From Ancylobacter aquaticus (lineage in GTDB: Bacteria; Pseudomonadota; Alphaproteobacteria; Rhizobiales; Xanthobacteraceae): 64,000 bases of DNA. The stretch lies in the NCBI RefSeq assembly GCF_004339465.1, contig NZ_SMFY01000001.1:310001-374000 (forward strand). The letters are read 5' to 3'. The position numbers and the translations under genes were made by a program. The first letter of the stretch is position 1. Every line of letters starts with the position of its first letter. Below the pieces are notes generated by a model that was not told the origin of the DNA, ran no database searches, and was given only the letters and a program-made list of their open reading frames with translations. Of this stretch, positions 52,868-61,717 are shown one piece after another.

Positions 52868-54568
52868 CTACTGGTCGATCCGGCAGGTCAGCTCGTGCCG
52901 GCCCTCGGGCAGCTCGCGCGCCGTCAGCCGGTCGGCGAGGCGGCTCATCAGGGCGAACACCACCCCGTTCATCTGCGCGTCCTCGTCCGCGTCGATATCG
53001 AGGGTCAGTCCCGGGCCCGGCGCCAGCGCGCGTCCGGACCAGGCAAAGGTTAGTTCCAGCGCATACTCGTCGAAGCGAGCGGTGACGGTGATAAGCGATG
53101 TCGGCGAAAGGCTCGGCGCGGCCTCGGCAAACTCGTCGGCCAGTTGCGTCACCCGCAGCAGGGCTTCCGCGCGCACGCCCTCGCGGGCGCCGATCTCGGC
53201 CAGGAAGTGCCGCAGCGGCGCGTGGCCGTCACGTGGGCTCCAGCTCAGCCGGTGAATGGTCCGGGTGCCGATGCGGAACAGCGCGTTCAGCACCAGTGCC
53301 GCCAGCAGGGCCAGAACGAGGGACGAGGTGATGAAGGGTTGCAGCGCGGGCGGCAGGTGCTCGGCATAGAAGCCGGGCAGGTCGTCGAAGGACAGGCCGA
53401 GAAACAGCGCCAGCCCGATCGTCAGCGTTCGCCGGGCATCGAGCACGCGCTGGCCCAGAATGGAAATACCCGACAGCACCACGAAGGTGGCGGCGAACAG
53501 CAGCGCCGCGCCCAGCACGCCCTGCGGGACCACCAGCAGCAGCGTGGCCGCGCGGGGCAGGAAGGCGAGGGCGATCCAGCCGATGCCGACGCCGATGACC
53601 ACCCGGCGCGCCAGCACCTCGGTGGCGACCGACAGCCCCACGCTGGCGGAATAGGTGTTGAGCCCCATCGTGCCGATCATCCCCGCCGCCAGCGTCCCGA
53701 CACCGTCGGCCAATATCCCGGCCTCGATGCTGGCATAGTCGGGACGCTTCCAGTCCGGGTCGTTGATCTTCTGGCTGGCCACCACATCGCCGAAGGCGCG
53801 CAGCGTGCAGGCGAGCGCGCCGACGAGGAAGCCCGGTACCAGCACCAGATCGAAGCGCGGGGTCAGCAGCGGCCAGGTCAGTCCTCCCGGCACGAAATCC
53901 CCGGCGTCGAGGTGGACGGCGCCGACAGGCTGATGGAACGACAGGTGGAGGGCGAGGCCGGCGCCCAGCCCGAGGAGAACCGCGATGGTGCGCAGACGCG
54001 GCCCGCCCCACACGGCGACGCCGATCATGATGGCGAGCGCGGCGAGCGCCGGCCCGGTCTGCGACAGCACCAGCGGGTGGCCGGTGTCGTAGCCGACGAT
54101 GAGCTTCAGCGCGACAATGCCGAGGATGATGCCGATCATCAGCACCGTCAGCCCGACGATCTCGACCGGCAGAAAGGGCCGCAGCCGGCTGATGAACCGG
54201 CTGAGCACGATCTCGGTGAGCCCGGCGGCGATGGTGAGGCCGGCAACCGCCTCAAGCCCGCCCTTGCGGGCGACGAAGAGCGCCGCCGGAAGATAGGCCG
54301 CGGTGAACACCGCCGGCAGCAGGAAGCCGCTTCCCATCCGCGGCAGGCCGAAGACGCGCCCGCCCCAGCCCTGCGCCAGCGTCGCCACGCCCATGGCGAG
54401 CATGGCAAGCTGGAGATAGCGCGCCTGCAGCGCTTCATCCGCCCCGGCCGCCCGGGCGACGAGCAGGGGAAAGACCAGCGTGACCGCCATCAGCCCCATA
54501 TGCTGCAGCACCGCCGTCAGAAGGACGACGTTCGGGGGGCGTGAACCGAGGTCATAGCGCGCGGTCAT
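52868..54568 (-). CDS. NCS2 xanthine/uracil-type permease with a C-terminal soluble domain
   Basis: A 566-residue protein. Residues 1 to about 440 are a nucleobase permease of the NCS2/UapA fold with about 13-14 helices (FGLPRMGSGFLLPAVF, FLPVEIVGLTVLMIGIILG). From about residue 450 there is a soluble domain of about 115 residues beginning LRHFLAEIGAREG, with LLRVTQLADEFAEAAP and ELTFAWSGRALAPGPG, that faintly resembles a GHKL/anti-sigma ATPase fold without its glycine-rich boxes. Ordinary NCS2 proteins end after the membrane part. An AT-rich operator-like site lies upstream. Confidence 0.83.
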   Translation of the reverse strand: MTARYDLGSRPPNVVLLTAVLQHMGLMAVTLVFPLLVARAAGADEALQARYLQLAMLAMGVATLAQGWGGRVFGLPRMGSGFLLPAVFTAAYLPAALFVARKGGLEAVAGLTIAAGLTEIVLSRFISRLRPFLPVEIVGLTVLMIGIILGIVALKLIVGYDTGHPLVLSQTGPALAALAIMIGVAVWGGPRLRTIAVLLGLGAGLALHLSFHQPVGAVHLDAGDFVPGGLTWPLLTPRFDLVLVPGFLVGALACTLRAFGDVVASQKINDPDWKRPDYASIEAGILADGVGTLAAGMIGTMGLNTYSASVGLSVATEVLARRVVIGVGIGWIALAFLPRAATLLLVVPQGVLGAALLFAATFVVLSGISILGQRVLDARRTLTIGLALFLGLSFDDLPGFYAEHLPPALQPFITSSLVLALLAALVLNALFRIGTRTIHRLSWSPRDGHAPLRHFLAEIGAREGVRAEALLRVTQLADEFAEAAPSLSPTSLITVTARFDEYALELTFAWSGRALAPGPGLTLDIDADEDAQMNGVVFALMSRLADRLTARELPEGRHELTCRIDQ

Positions 54569-54744
54569 GCGGGCCTGAGGTGCGAGGCGCTCGTGCAGGG
54601 GCGCTGCTGGGGAGAGGAGTTAGCCCGAAAAACACGCCGCCGCCAACTGCTCCCCGTCACAGGTCGCTGCACGGTCACTGGCCGCGCCCATGGCGGACGC
54701 GCCGCCCCGCGCGGGAGCGCCAACCGATCAGCCCGCAACGCGAG

Positions 54745-54771
54745 CTGATCGGATAATACATTATATATCAT
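54745..54771. promoter_or_regulatory. AT-rich operator-like site upstream of the NCS2 permease (site 4)
   Basis: The sequence AATACATTATATATCATGG reads CCATGATATATAATGTATT on the minus strand, close to site 3, which has ATGATATATGTATT. It lies about 190 bases upstream of the minus-strand permease gene and downstream of the tex stop. It suggests that the permease shares a regulator with the tct/CoA-transferase genes. Confidence 0.5.
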
Positions 54772-54823
54772 GGAGTTAGAGGGCGGTTCACCATAGATTG
54801 GCTCAGGCCAGCCGGATAGCGCT

Positions 54824-57187
54824 CTACCGCCGCTTGAGCGCGTCCATCAGCGCCGCGCCGAGCGCGCCCTGCGGTGCCTTTTGCGGTTCGCGCGCCGGCG
54901 GGCGGGGAGTGGGCGTGCGCGGCGCGCCCGGCTTGTCCCGGGCCTCGGCCGCGCCGCGTTCGCCCTGCGGCTTCGCCCCGGCAGCGGCGGCATCGCGGCG
55001 CATGGAGAGCGAGATGCGCTTGCGCTTGAGGTCGATCTCCAGCACCCGCACCTTCACCACATCGCCGACCTTCACCACCTCATGGGCGTCCTTTACGAAG
55101 CGGTCGGCGAGCTGGGAGACATGCACCAGCCCGTCCTGATGCACGCCGATATCCACAAAAGCGCCGAACGCGGCGACATTGGTCACGGTGCCTTCCAGCT
55201 CCATGCCGGGCTTCAGGTCCTTCATGTCGTCGATGCCATCGGCAAAGGTCGCGGTCTTGAAGGCGGGGCGCGGGTCGCGGCCGGGCTTGTCGAGTTCGGC
55301 GATGATGTCGCGCACCGTGGGCAGGCCGAAGCGCTCATCGACGAAGGCGTTGGGGTTGAGGCCGGACAGCGCCGCGCTGTCGCCCATCAGCGTGCGCAGG
55401 TCGCGCCCGCATGCGGCGACGATCTTGCGGGCGACGCCATAGGCTTCCGGATGGACGGCGGAGGCGTCGAGCGGTTCATTGCCGTCGCGGATGCGCAGAA
55501 AGCCCGCGCATTGCTCGAAAGTGCGCGGCCCGAGCCGGGCGACGTCCTTCAGCTGCTTGCGGCTGGCGAAGGGGCCATTGGCGTCGCGATGGGCGACGAC
55601 GGCCTCGGCGAGCGCGGTGCCGAGCCCCGACACCCGCGCCAGCAGCGAGGCGGAGGCGGTGTTGAGATCGACGCCGACGGCGTTCACCGCGTCTTCCACA
55701 ACCGCGTCGAGCGCGCGGGCGAGGTGATACTGGTCGACATCGTGCTGGTACTGGCCGACGCCGATCGACTTCGGGTCGATCTTGACCAGCTCCGCCAGCG
55801 GGTCCTGCAGCCGGCGGGCGATGGAGACCGCGCCGCGCAGCGACACGTCGAGGCCGGGGAATTCCGCCGCCGCCAGCGCCGAGGCGGAATAGACCGAGGC
55901 GCCGGCTTCCGACACCACCACCTTGAGCGGTTTGGTGCCGGCCTCGGAGGCGGGGAGGGCGGCCAACAGCTCCGCCACCAGCTTCTCGGTCTCGCGGCTG
56001 CCAGTGCCATTGCCGATGGCGATGAGATCGACGCCGTGCGCGCGGATGAGCCGCGCCAGCTCTGACTGCGTGCCGCGCACATCGTTCTTCGGCTGGAACG
56101 GATAAACCGTCGAGGTAGCGAGCAGCTTGCCGGTGCCGTCCACGACCGCCACCTTGACCCCGGTGCGGATGCCGGGATCGAGCCCCATCGTGGTGCGCGA
56201 GCCGGCCGGGGCGGTGAGCAGCAGGTCCTTCAGGTTGCGGGCGAAGACGTCGATCGCTTCCTTCTCCGCCCGCATCCGCAGCTCGGTCATCAGATCGAGC
56301 GAGAGGTGCAGCGACAGCTTGACCCGCCACGTCCAGCCGGCGACTTCCATCAGCCAGATGTCGCCCGGCAGCCGGTCGCCGATGGCGTAGGCCTCATTGA
56401 TCATCCGCACCACCGGCTTGAGCGGGCGAGTGTCGTCGGCGTCGACCTCGATCTCCAGCGCCAGCACGTCCTCGTTGCGCCCGCGCAGCATGGCCAGCGC
56501 GCGGTGGCTCGGCGCGGTGGCCCAGCGCTCGACATGGTCGAAATAGTCGGAGAACTTGGCGCCTGCCTCTTCCTTGCCCTCAACTACGCGGGAGCGAAGA
56601 CTGGCGTTCTGCCGCAGATGCCCGCGCAGCCGGCCGAGCAGATCGGCATTCTGCGCGAACTGCTCGGAAAGGATGTCGCGCGCGCCTTCCAGCGCCGCCT
56701 TCACATCCGCCACCTCGTCGGTGAGATAGGCGGCCGCCAGCTCGGCCGGCACAGCGGCGCGGTCGGCCAGGATGCCTTCCGCCAGCGGGCCGAGGCCGCG
56801 CTCGCGGGCGATTTCCGCCCGGTTGCGGCGCTTGGGCTTGAAGGGGAGGTAGATGTCCTCAAGCTCCGCCTTGGTGGTGGCGGCACCGAGCGAGGCTTCC
56901 AGCTCCGGGGTGAGCTTCTCCTGCTGGCGGATGGAGTCGAGAATGGCGGCGCGCCGCGCTTCCAGCTCGCGCAGATAGATCAGCCGCTCGCCGAGCAGGC
57001 GCAGCTGCGTGTCGTCCAGCCCGCCCGTCGCCTCCTTGCGGTAGCGCGCGATGAACGGGACGGTGGCGCCCTCGTCGAGCAGGGCGATGGCGGCTTCCGC
57101 CTGCTGCGGGCGCGCGCTTATCTCCTGCGCGATCGTCTGCGCGATCTGGCGGGCGATGGCGGCGGCGAGGGTGCTTTTATCGGTCAT
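54824..57187 (-). CDS. tex: Transcription accessory protein Tex (S1 RNA-binding)
   Basis: A 787-residue cytoplasmic nucleic-acid-binding protein. In order: N-terminal helical domain ([18 protein letters not shown]), YqgF/RNase H-like domain ([20 protein letters not shown]), helix-hairpin-helix repeats ([15 protein letters not shown]) and an S1 domain near residues 650-720 ([20 protein letters not shown]). The tail after S1 is Pro/Arg-rich. The ATG at 57187 gives the usual N terminus; an earlier in-frame start adds 21 unrelated residues. Tex is conserved in most bacteria and is a likely core chromosomal gene. Confidence 0.95.
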   Translation of the reverse strand: MTDKSTLAAAIARQIAQTIAQEISARPQQAEAAIALLDEGATVPFIARYRKEATGGLDDTQLRLLGERLIYLRELEARRAAILDSIRQQEKLTPELEASLGAATTKAELEDIYLPFKPKRRNRAEIARERGLGPLAEGILADRAAVPAELAAAYLTDEVADVKAALEGARDILSEQFAQNADLLGRLRGHLRQNASLRSRVVEGKEEAGAKFSDYFDHVERWATAPSHRALAMLRGRNEDVLALEIEVDADDTRPLKPVVRMINEAYAIGDRLPGDIWLMEVAGWTWRVKLSLHLSLDLMTELRMRAEKEAIDVFARNLKDLLLTAPAGSRTTMGLDPGIRTGVKVAVVDGTGKLLATSTVYPFQPKNDVRGTQSELARLIRAHGVDLIAIGNGTGSRETEKLVAELLAALPASEAGTKPLKVVVSEAGASVYSASALAAAEFPGLDVSLRGAVSIARRLQDPLAELVKIDPKSIGVGQYQHDVDQYHLARALDAVVEDAVNAVGVDLNTASASLLARVSGLGTALAEAVVAHRDANGPFASRKQLKDVARLGPRTFEQCAGFLRIRDGNEPLDASAVHPEAYGVARKIVAACGRDLRTLMGDSAALSGLNPNAFVDERFGLPTVRDIIAELDKPGRDPRPAFKTATFADGIDDMKDLKPGMELEGTVTNVAAFGAFVDIGVHQDGLVHVSQLADRFVKDAHEVVKVGDVVKVRVLEIDLKRKRISLSMRRDAAAAGAKPQGERGAAEARDKPGAPRTPTPRPPAREPQKAPQGALGAALMDALKRR

Positions 57188-57295
57188 GCGGAACACGGAA
57201 TCGCTTGAGGGGAAGGCGAGACCATATTCATTCGGGCGCAAGAGCGCCACGCCACGCGAGGTGCGCGACGTGGCTTGTGGATGAGGCGCCGGCGT

Positions 57296-59014
57296 TCAGC
57301 GGATGAGCGGCAGATAGTGATGGGGCTGGCGCATCGTCACCAGATCCTTCCGCCGCACCACATTGGTGGGGTAGGGCGTGTCGAGATTGGTGGTGTCGAT
57401 CTCCGTCGTGGCGACGCCCTCGCCCGAACCGAGAATCGTCTCGCGGCGGGGAAACTCGAACGTATCCGGCCCGAACACGCCGCTCTTGCCGCCATAGCCG
57501 GAGGCTTCGTCGAGCACGTTGGCGAAGGCGAGGTGGACGTTGTTCTCGCCCGCCCGCGCCCGCATCAGGTGCCAGTGATGCGGATCGGCGCCGGTGGGGA
57601 TGGGGTAGTTCTGGGCGATGGCGGTTCCGGCATGGGCGGAGGTGAGCGCCCCGCGCAGCGCCGCCGGACAGAGGATGAGATCGCAGCCGCGCAGCGCCAG
57701 CACGCGGCCGGCCTCCGGGAAGGCGGCGTCGTGGCCGATGAGCAGGCCGATGCGGCCGAACTTGGTGTCGAACACTCCCCACTCGTCGCCCGGCGTTGCC
57801 CAATTGTGGTCCGAGGCGTCGAGGTGGGTCTTGCGGTAGCGGCCGATCACCCCTTGCGGGCCCACCAGCACGGCGGAATTGTAGAGCGTGCCACCCTCGT
57901 CCTCGGCGAGACCGGCGGCGAGGTGCAGGCCGTGGCGCGTGGCGATGGCGATGAGGCGGGCGACCGCCTCGCCCTCCAGCTTCACGGCGGCCGGCGCGTC
58001 GAGGCCGGTGATGGCGCGCTCGGGGAAGACCACGAGTTCCGCCCCGTCGGCGCGGGCCTCGGCGGCGAGCTGCTCGATACGGTCGAGATTGGCGGCGATG
58101 TCCCCCGTGGGGGCGAACTGCGCGACGGCGACCTTTGAGCGCCGGCCCTTGGGCAGCGGGCGGTGGCCGTAGAGCGTGAAGAAGTCGAGCGGGTTCCAAG
58201 TGAAAGTGTTGGTCGGCAGCTCCATATAGAGCTCCGGCCGGCGCTGCTCGAACACGGGTTCGCCGAGCATGCGGCGGGCGCGGGCCCGCTCCAGGTCGAT
58301 GTCGACGCAGGCGACGCCGTCGCCCGTATCGATCACCGCCTCGATGGCCCCGTCCGGGCCAATGACGCAGCTGCCGCCGGAGAATTGCACGCTGCGCTCC
58401 AGCCCCCAGCGGTTGGATTCGATGAGGTAGCAGCTGTTCTCGACCGCCCGCGTGATCCAGTAGGGCGCCGGGGTGCGCTCGGCCAGCCAGTTGGAGATGT
58501 GGCAGATGATGTCGGCGCCACCGAGCCCGACAAGGCGGGCGGTCTCAATGAAATGGATGTCCATGCAGACCAGCAGGGCGATGCGGCCGACGGGCGTGTC
58601 GAACACGACATGGCCACGATCGCCCGGGGCGGACCATTTCGGCTCGGAGATATAGGGGTGGGTCTTGCGGTGGGTGCCGACCACGCCTTCCGGGCCGATG
58701 AGCACGGCGGCATTGTAATAGAGGTTGGTCGCGGGATCGACCTCCGGCATGCCGATGACGATGTAGCAGCCCCGGGCGCGGGCGATCTCACCGAAGCGGT
58801 CGGTGGTCGGGCCGGGGATCGGCTCTACGAAGGGGGCGACTTCCGCGCGGTCGAACCAGCAATAGCCTGTCGTGCCCATTTCTGGTGTCACGATGAGTTT
58901 CGCCCCTTCCGCTGCGGCCTGCGTGACCAGATCGGCGAGGCGCGCGATGTTGCGCTCCTTCTCGAACATCGTCGGCTCGAACTGGACGGTCGCGACCTTG
59001 AGCGTGGTGGTCAT
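57296..59014 (-). CDS. Double nitrilase-fold amidohydrolase, second domain without catalytic Cys
   Basis: A 572-residue protein made of two carbon-nitrogen hydrolase domains. Domain 1 has the full triad E45 (TPEMGTTG), K117 (HRKTHPYI) and C150 (LLVCMDIHF). Domain 2 (from about residue 293) keeps E332 (FPERAITG) and K395 (YRKTHLDA), but the Cys position is G427 (LLIGHDAAFPE), so it should be inactive. Members hydrolyse nitriles, amides or carbamoyl compounds. The ATG at 59014 has GGAGACC upstream. It is the last gene of an amide import/hydrolysis set on this strand. Confidence 0.9.
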   Translation of the reverse strand: MTTTLKVATVQFEPTMFEKERNIARLADLVTQAAAEGAKLIVTPEMGTTGYCWFDRAEVAPFVEPIPGPTTDRFGEIARARGCYIVIGMPEVDPATNLYYNAAVLIGPEGVVGTHRKTHPYISEPKWSAPGDRGHVVFDTPVGRIALLVCMDIHFIETARLVGLGGADIICHISNWLAERTPAPYWITRAVENSCYLIESNRWGLERSVQFSGGSCVIGPDGAIEAVIDTGDGVACVDIDLERARARRMLGEPVFEQRRPELYMELPTNTFTWNPLDFFTLYGHRPLPKGRRSKVAVAQFAPTGDIAANLDRIEQLAAEARADGAELVVFPERAITGLDAPAAVKLEGEAVARLIAIATRHGLHLAAGLAEDEGGTLYNSAVLVGPQGVIGRYRKTHLDASDHNWATPGDEWGVFDTKFGRIGLLIGHDAAFPEAGRVLALRGCDLILCPAALRGALTSAHAGTAIAQNYPIPTGADPHHWHLMRARAGENNVHLAFANVLDEASGYGGKSGVFGPDTFEFPRRETILGSGEGVATTEIDTTNLDTPYPTNVVRRKDLVTMRQPHHYLPLIR

Positions 59015-59043
59015 CGGAGGTCTCCGGGCTCGGTTGAGAACAG

Positions 59044-59149
59044 CGTCATCCTGAGGCGCGAGCTCGGCGAGCCTCGATGGAGGCTCGCGCAGGACGCACG
59101 CAGCCTTCCTCCTTCGAGGCCCGGCATTGCCTGGCACCTCAGGATGACG
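59044..59149. repeat. Dispersed palindromic repeat, copy A
   Basis: Perfect 13-base arms CGTCATCCTGAGG (59044-59056) and CCTCAGGATGACG (59137-59149). Further inverted pieces lie between, such as GAGCCTCGATGGAGGCTCGC. The same arms occur at 63730-63836 and 63978-63993. It is an intergenic repeat between the formamidase and nitrilase genes, not a gene. Confidence 0.8.
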
Positions 59150-59200
59150 TTCAGCTTTGGGCAGGCGTGAAAGGTGCGCGGCAGATGCGGCGGGGGCTCT

Positions 59201-59223
59201 CCCCTCTCCCGGCGGGAGAGGGG
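59201..59223 (-). terminator. Perfect 11-base palindrome after the formamidase gene
   Basis: Arms CCCCTCTCCCG and CGGGAGAGGGG around one base, 10 bases beyond the formamidase stop on the minus strand. Related CCTCTCCC elements lie at 18421. It may act as a pause or stabilising hairpin before the nitrilase gene. Confidence 0.5.
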
Positions 59224-59232
59224 AAGGGGCGC

Positions 59233-60225
59233 TCAGGCCGTGAGGTACGACTTCAGGATCGAGGCGCCCATCGTGTATTTCGGGTCCACCATGTTGCCGA
59301 GCCGCACGCGGCCGCACTGGGTCAGCAGCATGTAGGCCTCGATCTCGTCGAAGCCGTAGTCCGACGCCATCCAGCGGATGAGGTCGCGATAGGCCATGCG
59401 GGTGGCGTCCTCCATCGGCCGGGTGGAGCCGATGGACATGATGAACTCTTCCGTCTCAAGGCGCGGGGTGTGGATGGTCCAGCCCTTGATGAGGTCGATC
59501 TGGATGGTGGTGACGGTGGGGTGCTCCAGCGCGACGCCGCACAGTTCGCCATCGCCCTGGGTGGCGTGGCAGTCTCCGAGATAGAGCAGGCCGCCGGCAA
59601 TGTTCACCGGGAGATAGATGACGGCGCCGATGCCGACATCCGGCAGGTCCATGTTGCCGCCGTAATAGTCCGGCTGCAGCGAGGTGATGGCCTCGATCTC
59701 CGGCGAGGTGCCGATGGTGCCGATGAAGGGCACGTAGGGCAGGGTGATCTTGTCGCTCCATTTGGTGCCGGTCTCGGCATCGACATGGAGCTTCTTGACC
59801 CGGACAGGCAGCGGCGCGTTGAGCATCGCGGTGTCCTTGGTCGGCACCAGGCCGCCGAAGTCCGGCATGATCAGCGTGGTGCCGACCGGCTGCGGACCGC
59901 GCGGGACGATGTTCTTGATGTAGACGGCAAGCGTGTCGCCCTTCTCCGCGCCATTGACGAAGATCGGGCCGTTCTGCGGGTTGAGATAGGGGAAGTTGAG
60001 GATCTCCAGCGGGTTGTCGCTCTCGCTCTTGATCGCGCCCTCGAAGGCGTCATGCGTCTCCGCTGCCACCACCGCGCCGGGATCGACCTTGAGCACCGGG
60101 TCGACATAGGGGCCGTAGACATAGTGGTACTTGCCCTGCTCCGCCTCGGTGAGGGAGTGGGTGGCGCCCGCCTGGCCTTTGGCGAGGCCCTTGCGTGCCA
60201 TGAGGGAATTCTGGAGCCAGGACAT
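59233..60225 (-). CDS. Acetamidase/formamidase family protein
   Basis: A 330-residue amidase of the FmdA/AmdA family, which hydrolyses formamide or short-chain amides to the acid and ammonia. Family features are VPFIGTIGTSPE, the GGNMDLPDVGIGAVIYLPV stretch and YLGDCHATQGDGELCG with the metal-binding Asp and His. The ATG at 60225 has AAGGAGAACACC upstream. It follows importer genes of the urea/short-chain amide type, which supports a role in nitrogen scavenging from amides. Confidence 0.92.
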   Translation of the reverse strand: MSWLQNSLMARKGLAKGQAGATHSLTEAEQGKYHYVYGPYVDPVLKVDPGAVVAAETHDAFEGAIKSESDNPLEILNFPYLNPQNGPIFVNGAEKGDTLAVYIKNIVPRGPQPVGTTLIMPDFGGLVPTKDTAMLNAPLPVRVKKLHVDAETGTKWSDKITLPYVPFIGTIGTSPEIEAITSLQPDYYGGNMDLPDVGIGAVIYLPVNIAGGLLYLGDCHATQGDGELCGVALEHPTVTTIQIDLIKGWTIHTPRLETEEFIMSIGSTRPMEDATRMAYRDLIRWMASDYGFDEIEAYMLLTQCGRVRLGNMVDPKYTMGASILKSYLTA

Positions 60226-60255
60226 GGTGTTCTCCTTGGATTGCTGGCTGTCCGT

Positions 60256-60969
60256 TCAGACGGCGAGGTGACGGCGCATGGCCTCGCCATCGGCGAGCCC
60301 CTCGCGCGTGAGTTCGGCGACGACGCGGCCCTTGTCCATGACGTAGCAGCGCTGCGCCATCGCCCGGATCATGTCGATGTTCTGCTCCACCAGCACGACG
60401 GTGACGCCGGTGTCCTTGTTGAGCTGGACCATGATGCGGGCGATGTCCTGCACGATGTTGGGCTGGATGCCCTCGGAGGGTTCGTCCAGCAGGATGAGCT
60501 GCGGATTGGCCACCAGCACCCGGCCGATGGCGAGCTGCTGCTGTTGGCCTCCCGACAATGTGCCGGCGCGCTGCGACCAGCGCTCGCGCAGGATGGGGAA
60601 ATAGCCGAGCACGCGCTCGCGGTCGGCCTCGGTGACGCGCCCGGCCCGCATGCCGCCCACCGCGATGTTTTCGCCCACGGTAAGGCGGGGAAACACGTCG
60701 CGGCCCTGCGGCACATAGCCGATGCCGAGCCGCGCCCGCTTGAAGGCGGAGAGCTGCTCCACCGGCTTGTCGCCGAACACGATGGAGCCTTCCATCGCGG
60801 GCACCAGGCCGATGAGGCTCTTCATCAGGGTGGACTTGCCGACACCGTTGCGGCCGATGACGGCGACGATCTCGCCTTGCCGCACCTCGATATCGAGCCC
60901 CTGCAGCACCGGCTTGCCGCCATATCCGGCCCGCAGGCCGAGAGTGGAGAGCATGATTTCCTTACGCAT
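60256..60969 (-). CDS. Branched-chain/urea/amide ABC transporter ATPase (LivF/UrtE-like)
   Basis: A 237-residue ATPase of the hydrophobic amino-acid/urea/amide uptake family. Walker A is GRNGVGKSTLM, signature LSGGQQQQLAIGRVL, Walker B LILLDEP and H-loop VEQNIDMI. The ATG at 60969 has GGGAG upstream and overlaps the previous gene by 8 bases; an ATG at 60954 is an alternative. With the LivG-like ATPase it drives the importer. Its neighbours suggest amides or urea as cargo. Confidence 0.92.
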   Translation of the reverse strand: MRKEIMLSTLGLRAGYGGKPVLQGLDIEVRQGEIVAVIGRNGVGKSTLMKSLIGLVPAMEGSIVFGDKPVEQLSAFKRARLGIGYVPQGRDVFPRLTVGENIAVGGMRAGRVTEADRERVLGYFPILRERWSQRAGTLSGGQQQQLAIGRVLVANPQLILLDEPSEGIQPNIVQDIARIMVQLNKDTGVTVVLVEQNIDMIRAMAQRCYVMDKGRVVAELTREGLADGEAMRRHLAV

Positions 60970-61717
60970 GGGGTGCTCCCGCCGGCTCGTGCGCGGTCTC
61001 GTGTGCCGTGGTCTGGCCGAGATAGATGGCGGCGACGTCCTCATTGGCCACGATCTCGTCGATCGTGCCCTGCGCGAACACCCGGCCCAGATGCAGCACC
61101 GTGACCTGCTGCGCGACCTGGCGCACAAAGGCCATGTCGTGTTCCACCGCCAGCACGGTCATGCCCTGCGCATTGAGGCGCTTGACCATCTCGCCGGTGG
61201 CATGGGTTTCCTCCGGCGACATGCCGGCGGTGGGCTCATCGAGCAGCAGCAGGCGCGGCTTGAGGCTGATGGCCATGCCGATCTCCAGCCACTGCTTCTG
61301 GCCGTGCGAGAGATTGCCGGCGAGGCGGGTGGAATCCTCGGTGAGGTTGAGGAACTCCAGCAGCTTGTCGATCTCCTCGGCAAGCACCGCCGGGTCGTAA
61401 TGGTGCTGCATCGCGATTTCGAGATTCTGCCGCACGCTCAGCGCCTTGAAGATTCCGGGCACCTGGAACTTGACGCTCATGCCGCGGCGGATGCGCTGGA
61501 ACGGCTTGAGGCTGGTGATGTCCTCGCCGCCGAACAGGATGGCGCCGCTGCTCGGCAAATGCTCGCCGAGGATCAGCCGGAACAGGGTCGACTTGCCGGC
61601 ACCGTTCGGCCCGATGAGGCAGTGCACCTCGCCGGCCTCAAGCGTCAGGTCGACATTGTTGGTGACGTGCAGCCCGCCGAAGCGCTTGTTGAGGCCTAGT
61701 GTCTGGAGCATCGGCAT
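60962..61717 (-). CDS. Branched-chain/urea/amide ABC transporter ATPase (LivG/UrtD-like)
   Basis: A 251-residue ATPase. Walker A is GPNGAGKSTLF, the signature reads LSHGQKQWLEIGMA, the form typical of UrtD, Walker B is LLLLDEPTAGMSP and the H-loop is VEHDMAFV. The C terminus has a His/Glu/Ala tail (TAHETAHEPAGAPHA). It starts in a TGATG overlap with the LivM-like permease gene. The LSHGQ form supports urea or amide import over amino-acid import. Confidence 0.92.
   Translation of the reverse strand: MPMLQTLGLNKRFGGLHVTNNVDLTLEAGEVHCLIGPNGAGKSTLFRLILGEHLPSSGAILFGGEDITSLKPFQRIRRGMSVKFQVPGIFKALSVRQNLEIAMQHHYDPAVLAEEIDKLLEFLNLTEDSTRLAGNLSHGQKQWLEIGMAISLKPRLLLLDEPTAGMSPEETHATGEMVKRLNAQGMTVLAVEHDMAFVRQVAQQVTVLHLGRVFAQGTIDEIVANEDVAAIYLGQTTAHETAHEPAGAPHA

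Noticed and set aside
59077-61104. 675-codon plus-strand open frame opposite formamidase and the LivF-like ATPase gene
   Set aside because: The minus strand carries two clear enzymes with ribosome sites; this frame is their shadow.
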